Part shown: positions 1-6,683 of the stretch, in pieces
Layout: the number at the start of each line of letters is the position of its first letter
Position numbering within the stretch: the stretch's first letter is position 1
Source of the DNA: Phycisphaerae bacterium
Lineage (GTDB): Bacteria > Planctomycetota > Phycisphaerae > UBA1845 > PWPN01
NCBI GenBank assembly: GCA_026647385.1
Contig: JAPKGY010000095.1
Location: 1-8,433, forward strand
Reading direction: 5' to 3'
DNA length: 8,433 nt
Notes under the pieces: generated by a model
The model's database searches: none
Told to the model about the DNA's origin: nothing
What the model saw: only the letters and a program-made list of their open reading frames with translations
Position numbers and translations under genes: made by a program

Positions 1-342
1 ATGCAAAGAAAAACATTACGGAGAAAAAACAGCGTACAATTGACAGACAAAAAATACATAAAGGTACGGAGAGGGTCCAGCGACGTCAGCGGCTACGCGG
101 GCTGCCCGGCGGTCCACCACCCGGCTGATTTCGACGGCGACGGCGACGTCGACCTCGCGGATTTCGGGCATTTTCAGGCTTGCATGACGGGCGCCGGTAT
201 TCTCACGTTCGATCCCGCCTGCGGCGACGCCGATCTGGACAGGGACGGCGATGTGGATTGGCCGGATCTGCAGCGTTTCCGCCTGTGCCTGACGGGTCCG
301 GGAGTCGCAATCGCCGACGGCTGCCTGGATGCCGGGCCATAA
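1..342 (+). CDS. C-terminal fragment of a dockerin-domain protein (5' end not reliable)
   Basis: The frame is open from the first base and ends at TAA (340-342). Residues 43-54 and 78-89 are two calcium-loop repeats of dockerin type: DFDGDGDVDLAD, then DLDRDGDVDWPD. Each has Asp at alternating positions followed by a short helix (FGHFQACMTG, LQRFRLCLTG). Such a paired-repeat tail usually closes large secreted planctomycete proteins. In cellulosomal bacteria dockerins bind cohesins; the partner in planctomycetes is generally unknown. The stop just after repeat 2 fits a C-terminal position. The first ~27 residues are Lys/Arg-rich, come from AT-rich DNA and look like neither a signal peptide nor a linker. 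The ATG at position 1 is therefore probably not the true start, and the main body of the protein is probably missing. The dockerin fold is fairly sure; the identity of the whole protein is unknown. Confidence 0.65.
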   Translation: MQRKTLRRKNSVQLTDKKYIKVRRGSSDVSGYAGCPAVHHPADFDGDGDVDLADFGHFQACMTGAGILTFDPACGDADLDRDGDVDWPDLQRFRLCLTGPGVAIADGCLDAGP

Positions 343-380
343 GGATGGCCCAGGGCAACAAGCGGCAGTACGGTGTGAGG

Positions 381-408
381 ATGGTTTGGGATGCCTTCAT
401 CCAACCAT
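381..408. terminator. Possible hairpin between convergent genes
   Basis: Bases 381-386 pair with 403-408, 388-389 with 401-402, and 391-393 with 398-400. This makes an 11-bp stem with two single-base bulges (387 and 390) and a CCTT loop. It lies between the dockerin gene stop (342) and the stop of the converging GspG-like gene (477), where a bidirectional terminator would be expected. There is no T-tract on either side, so intrinsic termination is doubtful. Confidence 0.25.
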
Positions 409-476
409 TCTGGCACCCCTTCGCCCGGTCACTTAGCGGCTCTTGCGCTCGAATGGATGCCCACCCGCATGGCACC

Positions 477-1115
477 TCAGGTGTATCTGACCGCGCAGAT
501 CGTCATCGCAGTGCGCGCCTCCGCCGCCCTCGCGTCTGATCCTTCCGACGAGATGGCGCACAAGGCCCCGCGCCGCCCATTGAGGTCACCCGGATCATGG
601 CCGCTTGTCCTGGAAATCCCGTCCGGCCCGCATGAGTGTATTTCGTACGCACCGAGACCATCCGGGTCTTGGATGGGAATATAGACATAGGGGTTTCCCC
701 ATGGATCCACGGGGGGACCAAAACTTCTGTCGCACGGCCACCCAGAGCCCGACCGCTTCGCAGCGGCCGGACGTGACGGAGCATCAGTCGTACACAGCTC
801 ACGTGCACCGTTCATGACGACTTGAAGGTCCTCATCCCGAGCGGGAGGACGGCCATGTTCAAGTACGAACAGGCCAACGTCGAAGCGGAGACACGAAATG
901 TCTCGTAAAGCGTCCTGCTGCATGGATTCTGAGGCATACGAATTCGCGGGCCCGACGAGCGCGGCAAGGCACACAGCGCACAAAATGCATCCGCACCAGG
1001 ATGATCCAGGACTCAGCCCTGCCTCACTTCCAATCGAGCAGCGACCGTACATGGGACCGTCGATCTCCACAGCCGATGCACCTGGTCGATGGCTTGTTGA
1101 CGCGATCCTCATCAT
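477..1115 (-). CDS. Secreted GspG-fold (type II secretion pseudopilin-like) protein without prepilin leader
   Basis: The C-terminal half matches the soluble domain of major pseudopilin GspG. It has an amphipathic segment with HGRPPA (about residues 72-93), the diagnostic DPWGNPY (137-143) and CGPDG (162-166), followed by a short Asp-containing tail like the GspG calcium site. The usual N-terminal GFTLIEL prepilin cleavage motif is absent. Instead there is a Cys- and Ala-rich hydrophobic stretch (about 41-61) ending in a plausible signal-peptidase site (NSYA/SES). This suggests Sec export and a free periplasmic or surface domain rather than assembly into a pseudopilus. The chosen ATG (1115) follows GAGGG by 5 bases. 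An ATG at 1052 would put the hydrophobic stretch nearer the N-terminus but has a poorly spaced GGAG. Six cysteines lie downstream of the predicted cleavage site. No other type II secretion gene is nearby, so its function is unknown. Confidence 0.6.
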   Translation of the reverse strand: MMRIASTSHRPGASAVEIDGPMYGRCSIGSEAGLSPGSSWCGCILCAVCLAALVGPANSYASESMQQDALRDISCLRFDVGLFVLEHGRPPARDEDLQVVMNGARELCTTDAPSRPAAAKRSGSGWPCDRSFGPPVDPWGNPYVYIPIQDPDGLGAYEIHSCGPDGISRTSGHDPGDLNGRRGALCAISSEGSDARAAEARTAMTICAVRYT

Positions 1116-1362
1116 ATCGACCCTCGTAATGACAGCGCTCGCCGCGAACGCAGGCTGGAAAGGGCCGGAAGACGTTTCTCGGGCCGGGACGTAATCTCCC
1201 GCGTCCTGGCGCCGGCCTTGTCGGCCCGCTATCCGATCCGCCCGGTGGTCGGCCAAACCGCCCGTCGCTTCCCTTGGTCGTCTCCTCGTATCCCGGCCAA
1301 CACATACCCGACGGCAAAAAGACCGCTGAAACCTGTTTTAAGTTCCCAAGGCTTCCCTGGCG

Positions 1363-2337
1363 TCACCTCACCAGCTTCTCGCAGAAATCCCGGTATTGAC
1401 GCTCGAAGAGGTCGAGGTCTTCGGTGATGTAGTGGCGGAAGATCATTTGGCCGTAGCCAGCGTCGGCGGTGGTGGGCGATGCCGCTTGGTAGGCCCGGAC
1501 GTTGGTGCGGAGGCGTTCGCTGCCCACGTCGGCGAGAAGCCGGTCAAACGAGCGGGTGTACTCGCGGAAACCGCCTTCGCGGAGGAAAAGGACGAGCGAC
1601 CAGACCTGGGCGTAGTAGCCGCGCGTGGGTTGGCCTGCCTGGACGACGGCTTGGCCGGCATCCATGGCCAGCAGCTTGGGCAGCGGGATCCAGGCCTGCG
1701 GGCCGGCGAGGGCTTCGCGCAGGCTGTTGCGGCGGTGGTAGTTGCGTTGCGGGGTGAAGACGGGGTTGCCGGCTTTCAGGTCGAAGGCCTCCCATTGGGT
1801 CGCGAGTCCTTCGTTGAGCCAGGGGACGACCGGTTCCGGGAAGTATTTGGCGAGGTATTGATGGAAGCCCTCATGGGCGAGCAGGGTGAGGGTGCTGTCG
1901 CGGCCGATGTCCCAGACGACGGCGGCGGCGGTTCGCGGCTCGACGTAGCCGCCGGCCTTGATGTAAAGGTAGACGTGGGCCCGCTGGGGGACGAAACGGC
2001 GAGTGAAGGCCGCCCACTGCTCGCGGTTGGCGAAGAGGTAGACGTCGCATTTGCCCGGTCGGCCTTCGGGCGGGGGCAGGAGCCGGCGGTACTCGGCGAA
2101 GGTTGTTTCCAGGAACGCGGGCAGGATTTGGCGGAGCAGGGGGTCGGTGGCAGTGATCTTCAGGTCGTAGTGCTCGGTTTCCAGGCGGACGCCGTTGATG
2201 CCGGCAGCGGGTGCCCATTCCGTCTGACGGACGGACGGCCGGGAAGGGCTGGCCGTGCGGCAACCTGCTATGGCAGCAAGTGTTAGGAGAGAAACGACGG
2301 TGGCCGGCCCGGCTGAGAGCGATCTCCGCTGGTTCAT
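1363..2337 (-). CDS. Putative zinc-metallopeptidase lipoprotein (DUF1570-like)
   Basis: A 324-residue protein. The start at 2337 is set by a perfect AGGAGG (2344-2349) six bases upstream. Residues 1-26 form a lipoprotein signal: Arg-Arg near the N-terminus, a hydrophobic core, and lipobox AIAGC with Cys26 as the lipidation site. The body has a gluzincin-like active site: HEGFH at 155-159 (HExxH) and WLNEG with Glu176 about 17 residues later as the likely third zinc ligand. This arrangement resembles DUF1570 and related putative peptidases that are numerous in planctomycetes. The lipid anchor would place it in a membrane facing the periplasm. Substrate and activity are unknown. It is divergent from leuB and lies upstream of the GspG-like gene on the same strand, 247 bases apart, so a shared transcript is possible but not shown. 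The HExxH motif is seen directly; the family name is from memory. Confidence 0.8.
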   Translation of the reverse strand: MNQRRSLSAGPATVVSLLTLAAIAGCRTASPSRPSVRQTEWAPAAGINGVRLETEHYDLKITATDPLLRQILPAFLETTFAEYRRLLPPPEGRPGKCDVYLFANREQWAAFTRRFVPQRAHVYLYIKAGGYVEPRTAAAVVWDIGRDSTLTLLAHEGFHQYLAKYFPEPVVPWLNEGLATQWEAFDLKAGNPVFTPQRNYHRRNSLREALAGPQAWIPLPKLLAMDAGQAVVQAGQPTRGYYAQVWSLVLFLREGGFREYTRSFDRLLADVGSERLRTNVRAYQAASPTTADAGYGQMIFRHYITEDLDLFERQYRDFCEKLVR

Positions 2338-2343
2338 GCGGAT

Positions 2344-2349
2344 CCTCCT
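2344..2349 (-). promoter_or_regulatory. Strong ribosome binding site for the lipoprotein gene
   Basis: On the minus strand this reads AGGAGG, six bases before ATG at 2337. It decides the start: an in-frame ATG 39 bases further upstream (2376) has no comparable site and would place 13 extra residues before the signal peptide. Confidence 0.8.
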
Positions 2350-2361
2350 GACGGTGCGAGT

Positions 2362-2405
2362 CCGTGACCGGTTCACGGGTGGCGGGCGAGTCGTCGTGGC
2401 GACTC
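2362..2405. promoter_or_regulatory. Two adjacent dyads upstream of the lipoprotein gene
   Basis: CCGTGA (2362-2367) pairs with TCACGG (2373-2378) across 5 bases, and GAGTCG (2388-2393) pairs with CGACTC (2400-2405) across 6 bases. Both arms are perfect. GCGAGTC also occurs twice in direct orientation (2356-2362 and 2386-2392), exactly 30 bases apart. They lie 25-68 bases upstream of the minus-strand ATG at 2337, in the leader or promoter zone of that gene. They could be an operator pair or transcript hairpins. The function is inferred from position and symmetry only. Confidence 0.35.
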
Positions 2406-2599
2406 ATGACCCCTCCTGCGCCTCAGCGGACTGGTCTGGCTCGTGCCACCCCTGCGCCAGCGTGGACTGCGCTGGCCCCCTCTGGGCATCGTTTCATTGC
2501 CGAACCGGCGGACGGTCATGGACTCCTGACGGACGGTGCGCCGCCGGTCGCCTTGAACCGGACAGGCCCTTTTGATACCGTCTCTGGTCCTGTTTTTCC

Positions 2600-2620
2600 A
2601 CGGCCTGCGAGGCGGGCCGT
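2600..2620 (+). promoter_or_regulatory. Hairpin in the leuB leader
   Basis: ACGGCC (2600-2605) pairs perfectly with GGCCGT (2615-2620) around a 9-base loop. It ends 18 bases before the leuB Shine-Dalgarno and follows a short T-rich patch (TGTTTTTCC). It is not followed by a T-tract, so it is not an obvious terminator. A role in leader structure is possible but unproven. Confidence 0.3.
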
Positions 2621-2650
2621 CATGCGGGGGTTCTAACCAGGAGTCGCGAC

Positions 2651-3745
2651 GTGCTCAAGATAGCGGTAATCGGCGGTGACGGGACCGGGCCCGAGGTCGT
2701 TCGCGAGGGGCTCAAAGTGCTCGAGGCGGTGGCCCGGAAGGACGGCTTTCAGTATACGACGACGGAGTTTGACCTGAGCGGCAAGGCCTATCTTGCCCGG
2801 GGGGGCGATCCGAACAAGCAGAACATCCCGATCGTGACCGACGAGCAGATCGCCCAACTCCGCAAGTTCGACGCGATCTACCTGGGGGCGGTGGGCGATC
2901 CGGACATCGTGCCGGGCGTGCTGGAACTGGGGTTGCTGCTGCGGCTGCGATTCGAGCTGGACCAGTACATCAACCTCAGGCCGGTGAAGCTGTATCCCGG
3001 CGTGCCCTGCCCGCTGGTGGACAAGGGGCCTGCGGACGTCGATTTCGACGTCATCCGGGAGAACACCGAGGACCTGTACTTCGGCGGCGGGGGGTTCCTC
3101 CGCAAGAACACGCCGAACGAGGTGGCCACTCAGGAGATGATCGCGACGCGGTTCGGCGTGGACCGGTGCCTGCGGTTTGCGTTCGAGTTCTGCCGCAGGA
3201 AGAACAAGAAGAAACAGCTTACGCTGGTGGCCAAGCGAAACGTGCTCACGTACGCCCACGACCTGTGGTGGCGTGCGTTCAACGAGATGGGCGACGCGGA
3301 GTATCCGGACATCACCCGGGATTACAACCACGTCGACGCGTGCTGCATGTGGTTCGTGAAGAACCCGGAGTTCTACGACACGATCGTCGTGCCGAACATG
3401 TTCGGCGACATCATCACGGACCTGGGCGCGATGATCCAGGGGGGGATGGGGGTGGCGGCGGGCGGCAACATCAACCCGCAGGGCGTGAGCATGTTCGAGC
3501 CGATCGGCGGCAGTGCGCCGAAATACACGGGCAAGAACGTGATCAACCCGATCGCAGCCATCGCCTCGATGGCGATGCTGCTGCGGGTGGTCGGCGACCA
3601 GAAGAATCTGCCCGCGGTCCGCAAGGCCGGCGAGCGCGTCGAAAAGGCCATCACCGCCACCTGCCCGAAGATGAAATCGCAGTCCGCCGGCAAAATGGGC
3701 TACTCGACCACCCAGGTCGGCGACCTCATTTGCGAGGCGCTGTGA
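2651..3745 (+). CDS. leuB: 3-isopropylmalate dehydrogenase
   Basis: A 364-residue beta-decarboxylating dehydrogenase that oxidises 3-isopropylmalate to 2-ketoisocaproate with NAD in leucine synthesis (cytosol). It starts at GTG, seven bases after AGGAG (2639-2643). Visible motifs: GGDGTGP (8-14); substrate arginines R100, R110 and R136 with Y143; catalytic K195; metal-binding D229, D253 and D257, with the same spacing as the well-studied Thermus enzyme; and the cofactor loop GSAPKYTGKNVINP (287-300). Segments such as GVLELGLLLRLRFELD, and GGGGFLRKNTP followed by the conserved EVAT, resemble the LeuB subgroup known from actinobacteria more than the E. coli type. Related enzymes act on tartrate, malate or isocitrate, so the substrate is not proven. 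No leuC, leuD or leuA is in the window. It converges on the broken DUF488 gene with a 15-base gap and no visible terminator. Confidence 0.88.
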   Translation: MLKIAVIGGDGTGPEVVREGLKVLEAVARKDGFQYTTTEFDLSGKAYLARGGDPNKQNIPIVTDEQIAQLRKFDAIYLGAVGDPDIVPGVLELGLLLRLRFELDQYINLRPVKLYPGVPCPLVDKGPADVDFDVIRENTEDLYFGGGGFLRKNTPNEVATQEMIATRFGVDRCLRFAFEFCRRKNKKKQLTLVAKRNVLTYAHDLWWRAFNEMGDAEYPDITRDYNHVDACCMWFVKNPEFYDTIVVPNMFGDIITDLGAMIQGGMGVAAGGNINPQGVSMFEPIGGSAPKYTGKNVINPIAAIASMAMLLRVVGDQKNLPAVRKAGERVEKAITATCPKMKSQSAGKMGYSTTQVGDLICEAL

Positions 3746-3760
3746 GCGCACCTGTACGCC

Positions 3761-4270
3761 TCAGAATAATATGAGTTGACCGCCAGTGACTCGGCGCATG
3801 ACGTGATCCTGGTTTTCCGTTGTACCGTCATGGCGAATGTGCAGGACGCGGTGCCCCAAGTCCGTGAGCGTTCTGGCAATCAGCAGGGTTCGGTGGCAGG
3901 CTGCGGGGTCTTCCTCGGAGCACAGAAGACCCACGCGGTGGTCCCTGGCCAAATCCTGGACACATGTGATGCCTCGGTGGTAGGTGCCCTCGTTCCGCAT
4001 CCGGTCGTAGTCCGGCTTGCCGTTGGGCAGAAACAGCTCGGGGTTCCGCGGCCGTCCACCCAGGCCGTCGCCCTGAAAGCCATAGCGGGTCCCATGCCGA
4101 GCGGACACGGACTCGAGGACCTCGCGGTTGGCCTGGGGAACGAATCGACTATGGGGCAGGCTTCAGACATCAACCAAGCGATCCACGCCTTGAGATGCGA
4201 GGAGACCGAAAAGCGTGTCCAAGTCCGCGTTGCTGTGGCCAATCGTCCGGAACGTCAGTTGACCCGGCAT
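3761..4270 (-). pseudogene. DUF488 family protein, interrupted by one in-frame TGA
   Basis: Read from ATG at 4270, the minus strand encodes a near-complete DUF488 protein of 169 codons. It has TIGHSN (9-14), the PHSR segment (39-42), LGGRP (70-74) and the conserved CSEEDPAACHR (117-127) with two cysteines and a histidine. Codon 36 (4163-4165) is TGA, between LVDV and SLPHSR. The family normally reads DVRSxPxSR there, so the stop replaces a conserved arginine; one C-to-T change in CGA explains it. Everything downstream stays in frame with no second lesion, so the event is recent, or a sequencing error, or the C-terminal part is translated from GTG at 4108 (115 residues). TGA ends leuB, pheA and yicC here, so recoding genome-wide is unlikely. 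No strong Shine-Dalgarno precedes 4270. DUF488 function is not established. Confidence 0.8.
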
Positions 4271-4670
4271 CGGACGGCGTCTCGTGTTCCATGACGGTCG
4301 TGATGGATTATGAACCGGTGAGGGTTGCGAGCAATCGGGGTTGCGGCGGCCAAGGGACGGTGGGGGACTGATGCGGGCCGGTCCCGAATCGCAGCGGACG
4401 CAGTGATTCGTAACGTCTTGTTTGTTAAGGTCTTACGTCTACCTGGCGTTTGTGAATTGCGTATTGTGGATTGGGGGTCGTTCGTCTTTCTCAGGCCCGA
4501 TTGGGTTTGATGGAGTTCGAGGGCAGCCATCGTGCCGGGCCGTTTTTGCATTACTTGGGGGCAGGCGGTAACTTATGGGGTTCTAGGTCGATCGGTGGCG
4601 GCAAGCGGCCGACCTGCGGGGCGGGCGCCGGAGGGGGCGGTGTCGCCGGAATCGGCCTGCGGGTAGCCAG
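4271..4670. other. Gene-free 400-base region of lower GC before pheA
   Basis: The stretch lies between the divergent starts of the DUF488 gene and pheA, so it should hold promoters for both. Its middle (about 4390-4560) is clearly richer in A and T than the flanks. It has three tandem GNATTGN heptamers (4454-4474), and several loose promoter-like pairs near 4410-4440 and 4550-4580, none with more than about three matches per hexamer. A minus-strand open frame (4255-4551) has no family features and overlaps the DUF488 start; I do not call it a gene. Confidence 0.5.
4454..4474 (+). repeat. Three tandem GNATTGN heptamers
   Basis: GAATTGC, GTATTGT and GGATTGG follow each other without gaps, sharing G-x-ATTG-x. 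Short ATTG-heptamer arrays of this look occur between genes in many GC-rich environmental genomes. No function can be read from this copy. Confidence 0.45.
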
Positions 4671-5741
4671 ATGACGCTCGACGAACTCCGCAAGCAGATT
4701 GATGAGGTCGACCAGGAGCTGGTCGCTTTGCTCAATCGGCGCGCGGCGATTGTGGTCGAGGTTGGCCGGCTCAAGAACGCCTCGGGCTCGCCGATCTACG
4801 CTCCGGACCGCGAGAAGGCGGTCTTTGAGAAGGTGTGCCGGGCGAACAAGGGGCCGTTGCCGAACAAAGCGCTGGTGGCGATTTACCGGGAGCTGATGAG
4901 CGGGTCGTTCGCTCTGGAACGGCCGTTGCGGATCGCCTATCTGGGGCCGGAGGGCAGCTACTCGCATCTGGCGGCGGTCGAGAAGTTCGGCTTGTCGGTG
5001 GAGTACGAGGCGGTCGCGAACATCAACGGCGTGTTCGACGAAGTATCCCGCGAACATGCCGATTTCGGGATCGTACCGATCGAGAACTCGGTCGGCGGGG
5101 GGGTGATCGACACGCTGGACGCTCTGGTGGAGACGGACGTCCAGATTTGCGCGGAGATCAGCCGGCCTATCCATCACAACCTTCTGGCGAACTGTGCGCT
5201 GGAGGGGGTGGAGCGGGTGTATTCCAAGCCGGAGGTTTTCGCCCAGTGTCAGGCCTGGTTGGCGGAGACCGACCTCGCGGGCAAGACGATCGCGGTGGCG
5301 TCGACGAGCAGCGCCGCGCAACTGGCCCAGAAGGAGAAGGGGGCGGCGGCGATCGCGAGCACGCTGGCGGCGGAGCTGTACGGCCTGAAGATCGTGTGCG
5401 CGAACATCGAGGATAACCCGAAGAACATCACCCGGTTCTTCGTGATCGGCCAGAAGGCGGCCCAGATGACCGGGGATGACAAGACGTCGGTGGTTTTCAC
5501 CACGAAGGACGAGCCGGGCGCGCTGGTGAGCGTTCTGCAGGCGTTCAAGGACGACGGGGTGAACATGTCGTTCATCCAGTCGCGCCCGAGCAAGAAGCGG
5601 AACTGGGAGTATTACTTCTTCGGCGACTTGAAGGGGCATCAGAGCGAGGAGCGGGTGAGGCGGGCGATCGAGTCGGCGCGCAAGCACTGCCTGAGGCTGA
5701 ACGTGCTCGGTTCGTACCCGCGGGCGACGGAGATGTTTTGA
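4671..5741 (+). CDS. pheA: Bifunctional chorismate mutase / prephenate dehydratase (P-protein)
   Basis: A 356-residue cytosolic enzyme that converts chorismate to prephenate and then phenylpyruvate, the committed branch to phenylalanine. It has three domains in order. Chorismate mutase (about 1-80): AroQ type, with R7, R24, K36 and DRE (46-48) at the expected active-site places. Prephenate dehydratase (about 86-262): GPEGSYSH (92-99), PIENSVGG (136-143), STSSAA (211-216) and DNPKNITRF (248-256). C-terminal ACT domain (about 272-350): GALV (283-286) and QSRP (303-306), the phenylalanine-binding motifs. The second motif is usually ESRP, so this copy has Glu-to-Gln. The ACT domain implies feedback inhibition by phenylalanine. 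MTLDELRKQID is a typical family N-terminus, although the Shine-Dalgarno is weak. It is the first gene of the plus-strand run leading to tpiA, 177 bases upstream of it. Confidence 0.95.
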   Translation: MTLDELRKQIDEVDQELVALLNRRAAIVVEVGRLKNASGSPIYAPDREKAVFEKVCRANKGPLPNKALVAIYRELMSGSFALERPLRIAYLGPEGSYSHLAAVEKFGLSVEYEAVANINGVFDEVSREHADFGIVPIENSVGGGVIDTLDALVETDVQICAEISRPIHHNLLANCALEGVERVYSKPEVFAQCQAWLAETDLAGKTIAVASTSSAAQLAQKEKGAAAIASTLAAELYGLKIVCANIEDNPKNITRFFVIGQKAAQMTGDDKTSVVFTTKDEPGALVSVLQAFKDDGVNMSFIQSRPSKKRNWEYYFFGDLKGHQSEERVRRAIESARKHCLRLNVLGSYPRATEMF

Positions 5742-5918
5742 GAGCGCAGGGGAGCGGGAGTGGAGAGTCGAGCAAGGTTGTCCGCCGGAGAATAGGGATT
5801 GGGCTCCGAGCGGGGCGGTGTATGCGGATGGTGGAGGTGTTGATCGGGCTTTGAGAAGCCAGGATCCGAGGTCTGGGGTTTCGCCGGTGGGAACTTCGAT
5901 TTTGGAACGGAGACGAGG

Positions 5919-6683
5919 ATGCGACGCAAGTACGTGGCGGGCAACTGGAAGATGAATCTGACATTGAGCGAGGGCAAAGCCCTGATCGAGGGGGTGCTGG
6001 CGGGCCTGCCGGGCGACTGTGCGGTCGACCTGGCGGTTTTCCCGCCGTTCGTGTACGTGCATCCGCTGTTGGGGTTCTTGAAAGGCAAGCTGGAGATCGG
6101 CGCGCAGAACTGCTATTTCGAGCCCAGCGGGGCGTTCACCGGCGAGGTGTCGCCGGTCATGCTGAGGGACGTCGGCTGCCACTCGGTCATCATCGGTCAC
6201 AGCGAGCGGCGGCATATTCTGGGCGAGACGAACGGGGTGCTGAAGAAGAAAGTCGTGGCGGCTTTGGAGGCGGGGCTGAAGGTCATTTATTGCGTGGGCG
6301 AGAAGCTCGACGAGCGCGAGGCGGGCAGGACCGAGGCGGTTCTGCACGGCCAGATCCACGAAGTGCTCGGTCCGGACGTCAGTCTGGAGCGGGTGACGAT
6401 CGCGTACGAGCCGGTCTGGGCGATCGGGACGGGCAAGACCGCCACTGGGGCGCAGGCCCAGGAGGCGCACGCCTACATCCGCAGGGAGATCGGCAAGTTG
6501 TATGGCCCGGGGGTCGCGGAATCGCTGCGGATTCAGTACGGTGGGAGCGTCAAGGCGAGCAACGCGCGGGAACTCATGAGTCAGCCGGACGTGGATGGCG
6601 CGCTGGTGGGCGGCGCGAGTCTGAAGGCGGACGAGTTCGTGGGAATCATCAAGGGTGCGATGGCCGCACAGTCGGGCAGGTAA
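5919..6683 (+). CDS. tpiA: Triose-phosphate isomerase
   Basis: A 254-residue TIM-barrel enzyme that interconverts dihydroxyacetone phosphate and glyceraldehyde 3-phosphate in glycolysis and gluconeogenesis. The catalytic set is complete: N9 and K11 in GNWKMN, H94 in GHSERR (93-98), and E164 in AYEPVWAIGTG (162-172), which also contains the mobile loop 6. The phosphate-binding YGGSV (207-211) and GALVGGASL (227-235) are present. The length is normal for the bacterial family. ATG at 5919 follows GGAG (5909-5912) by six bases. The 177-base gap after pheA shows no clear terminator. secG follows 131 bases downstream, a pairing seen in many bacteria. Confidence 0.97.
   Translation: MRRKYVAGNWKMNLTLSEGKALIEGVLAGLPGDCAVDLAVFPPFVYVHPLLGFLKGKLEIGAQNCYFEPSGAFTGEVSPVMLRDVGCHSVIIGHSERRHILGETNGVLKKKVVAALEAGLKVIYCVGEKLDEREAGRTEAVLHGQIHEVLGPDVSLERVTIAYEPVWAIGTGKTATGAQAQEAHAYIRREIGKLYGPGVAESLRIQYGGSVKASNARELMSQPDVDGALVGGASLKADEFVGIIKGAMAAQSGR

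Larger units (their letters stand above)
2338..2650. other. Divergent intergenic region between lipoprotein gene and leuB
   Basis: This 313-base region must carry promoters for both directions. It contains the dyads at 2362-2405, a weak promoter-like pair for leuB (TTGAAC at 2553-2558 and GATACC at 2574-2579, 15 bases apart, below the usual spacing), and a perfect 6-bp hairpin at 2600-2620. Short open frames across it are Pro/Ala-rich and unsupported. I saw no leucine-codon run, so there is no sign of a leucine attenuator peptide. Confidence 0.5.

Noticed and set aside
1300..1362. A terminator after the lipoprotein gene (minus strand)
   Set aside because: A small CCAGGG/CCTTGG stem is present near 1346-1360, but its triloop is tight and no T-tract follows directly, so the evidence is too weak to list as a feature.
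1396..2286. A 296-codon plus-strand frame opposite the lipoprotein gene
   Set aside because: The opposite strand has a strong ribosome site, a lipobox and an HExxH motif. The plus-strand translation is Gly/Val/Glu-rich without motifs.
2338..2650. A leucine attenuator peptide upstream of leuB
   Set aside because: No short frame with clustered leucine codons and no terminator hairpin with a T-tract was found.
2633..3751. A 372-codon minus-strand frame opposite leuB
   Set aside because: It mirrors leuB almost exactly, is rich in Arg, His and Val, and has no recognisable domain. It is a codon-bias shadow.
4163..4165. TGA read as an amino acid (genome recoding or selenocysteine)
   Set aside because: TGA is the natural stop of leuB, pheA and yicC in this window, and the affected position is a conserved Arg, not Cys. 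No selenocysteine-type hairpin was noticed just downstream.
4255..4551. A 98-codon minus-strand frame between the DUF488 gene and pheA
   Set aside because: It overlaps the DUF488 start in another frame, runs through the heptamer repeat, and has no domain-like composition.
4551..6470. A 639-codon open frame on the minus strand across pheA and tpiA
   Set aside because: It lies fully antisense to two textbook enzymes with complete active sites. Long antisense frames are expected in GC-rich codon-biased DNA, and its Arg/His/Leu-rich translation shows no family motif.
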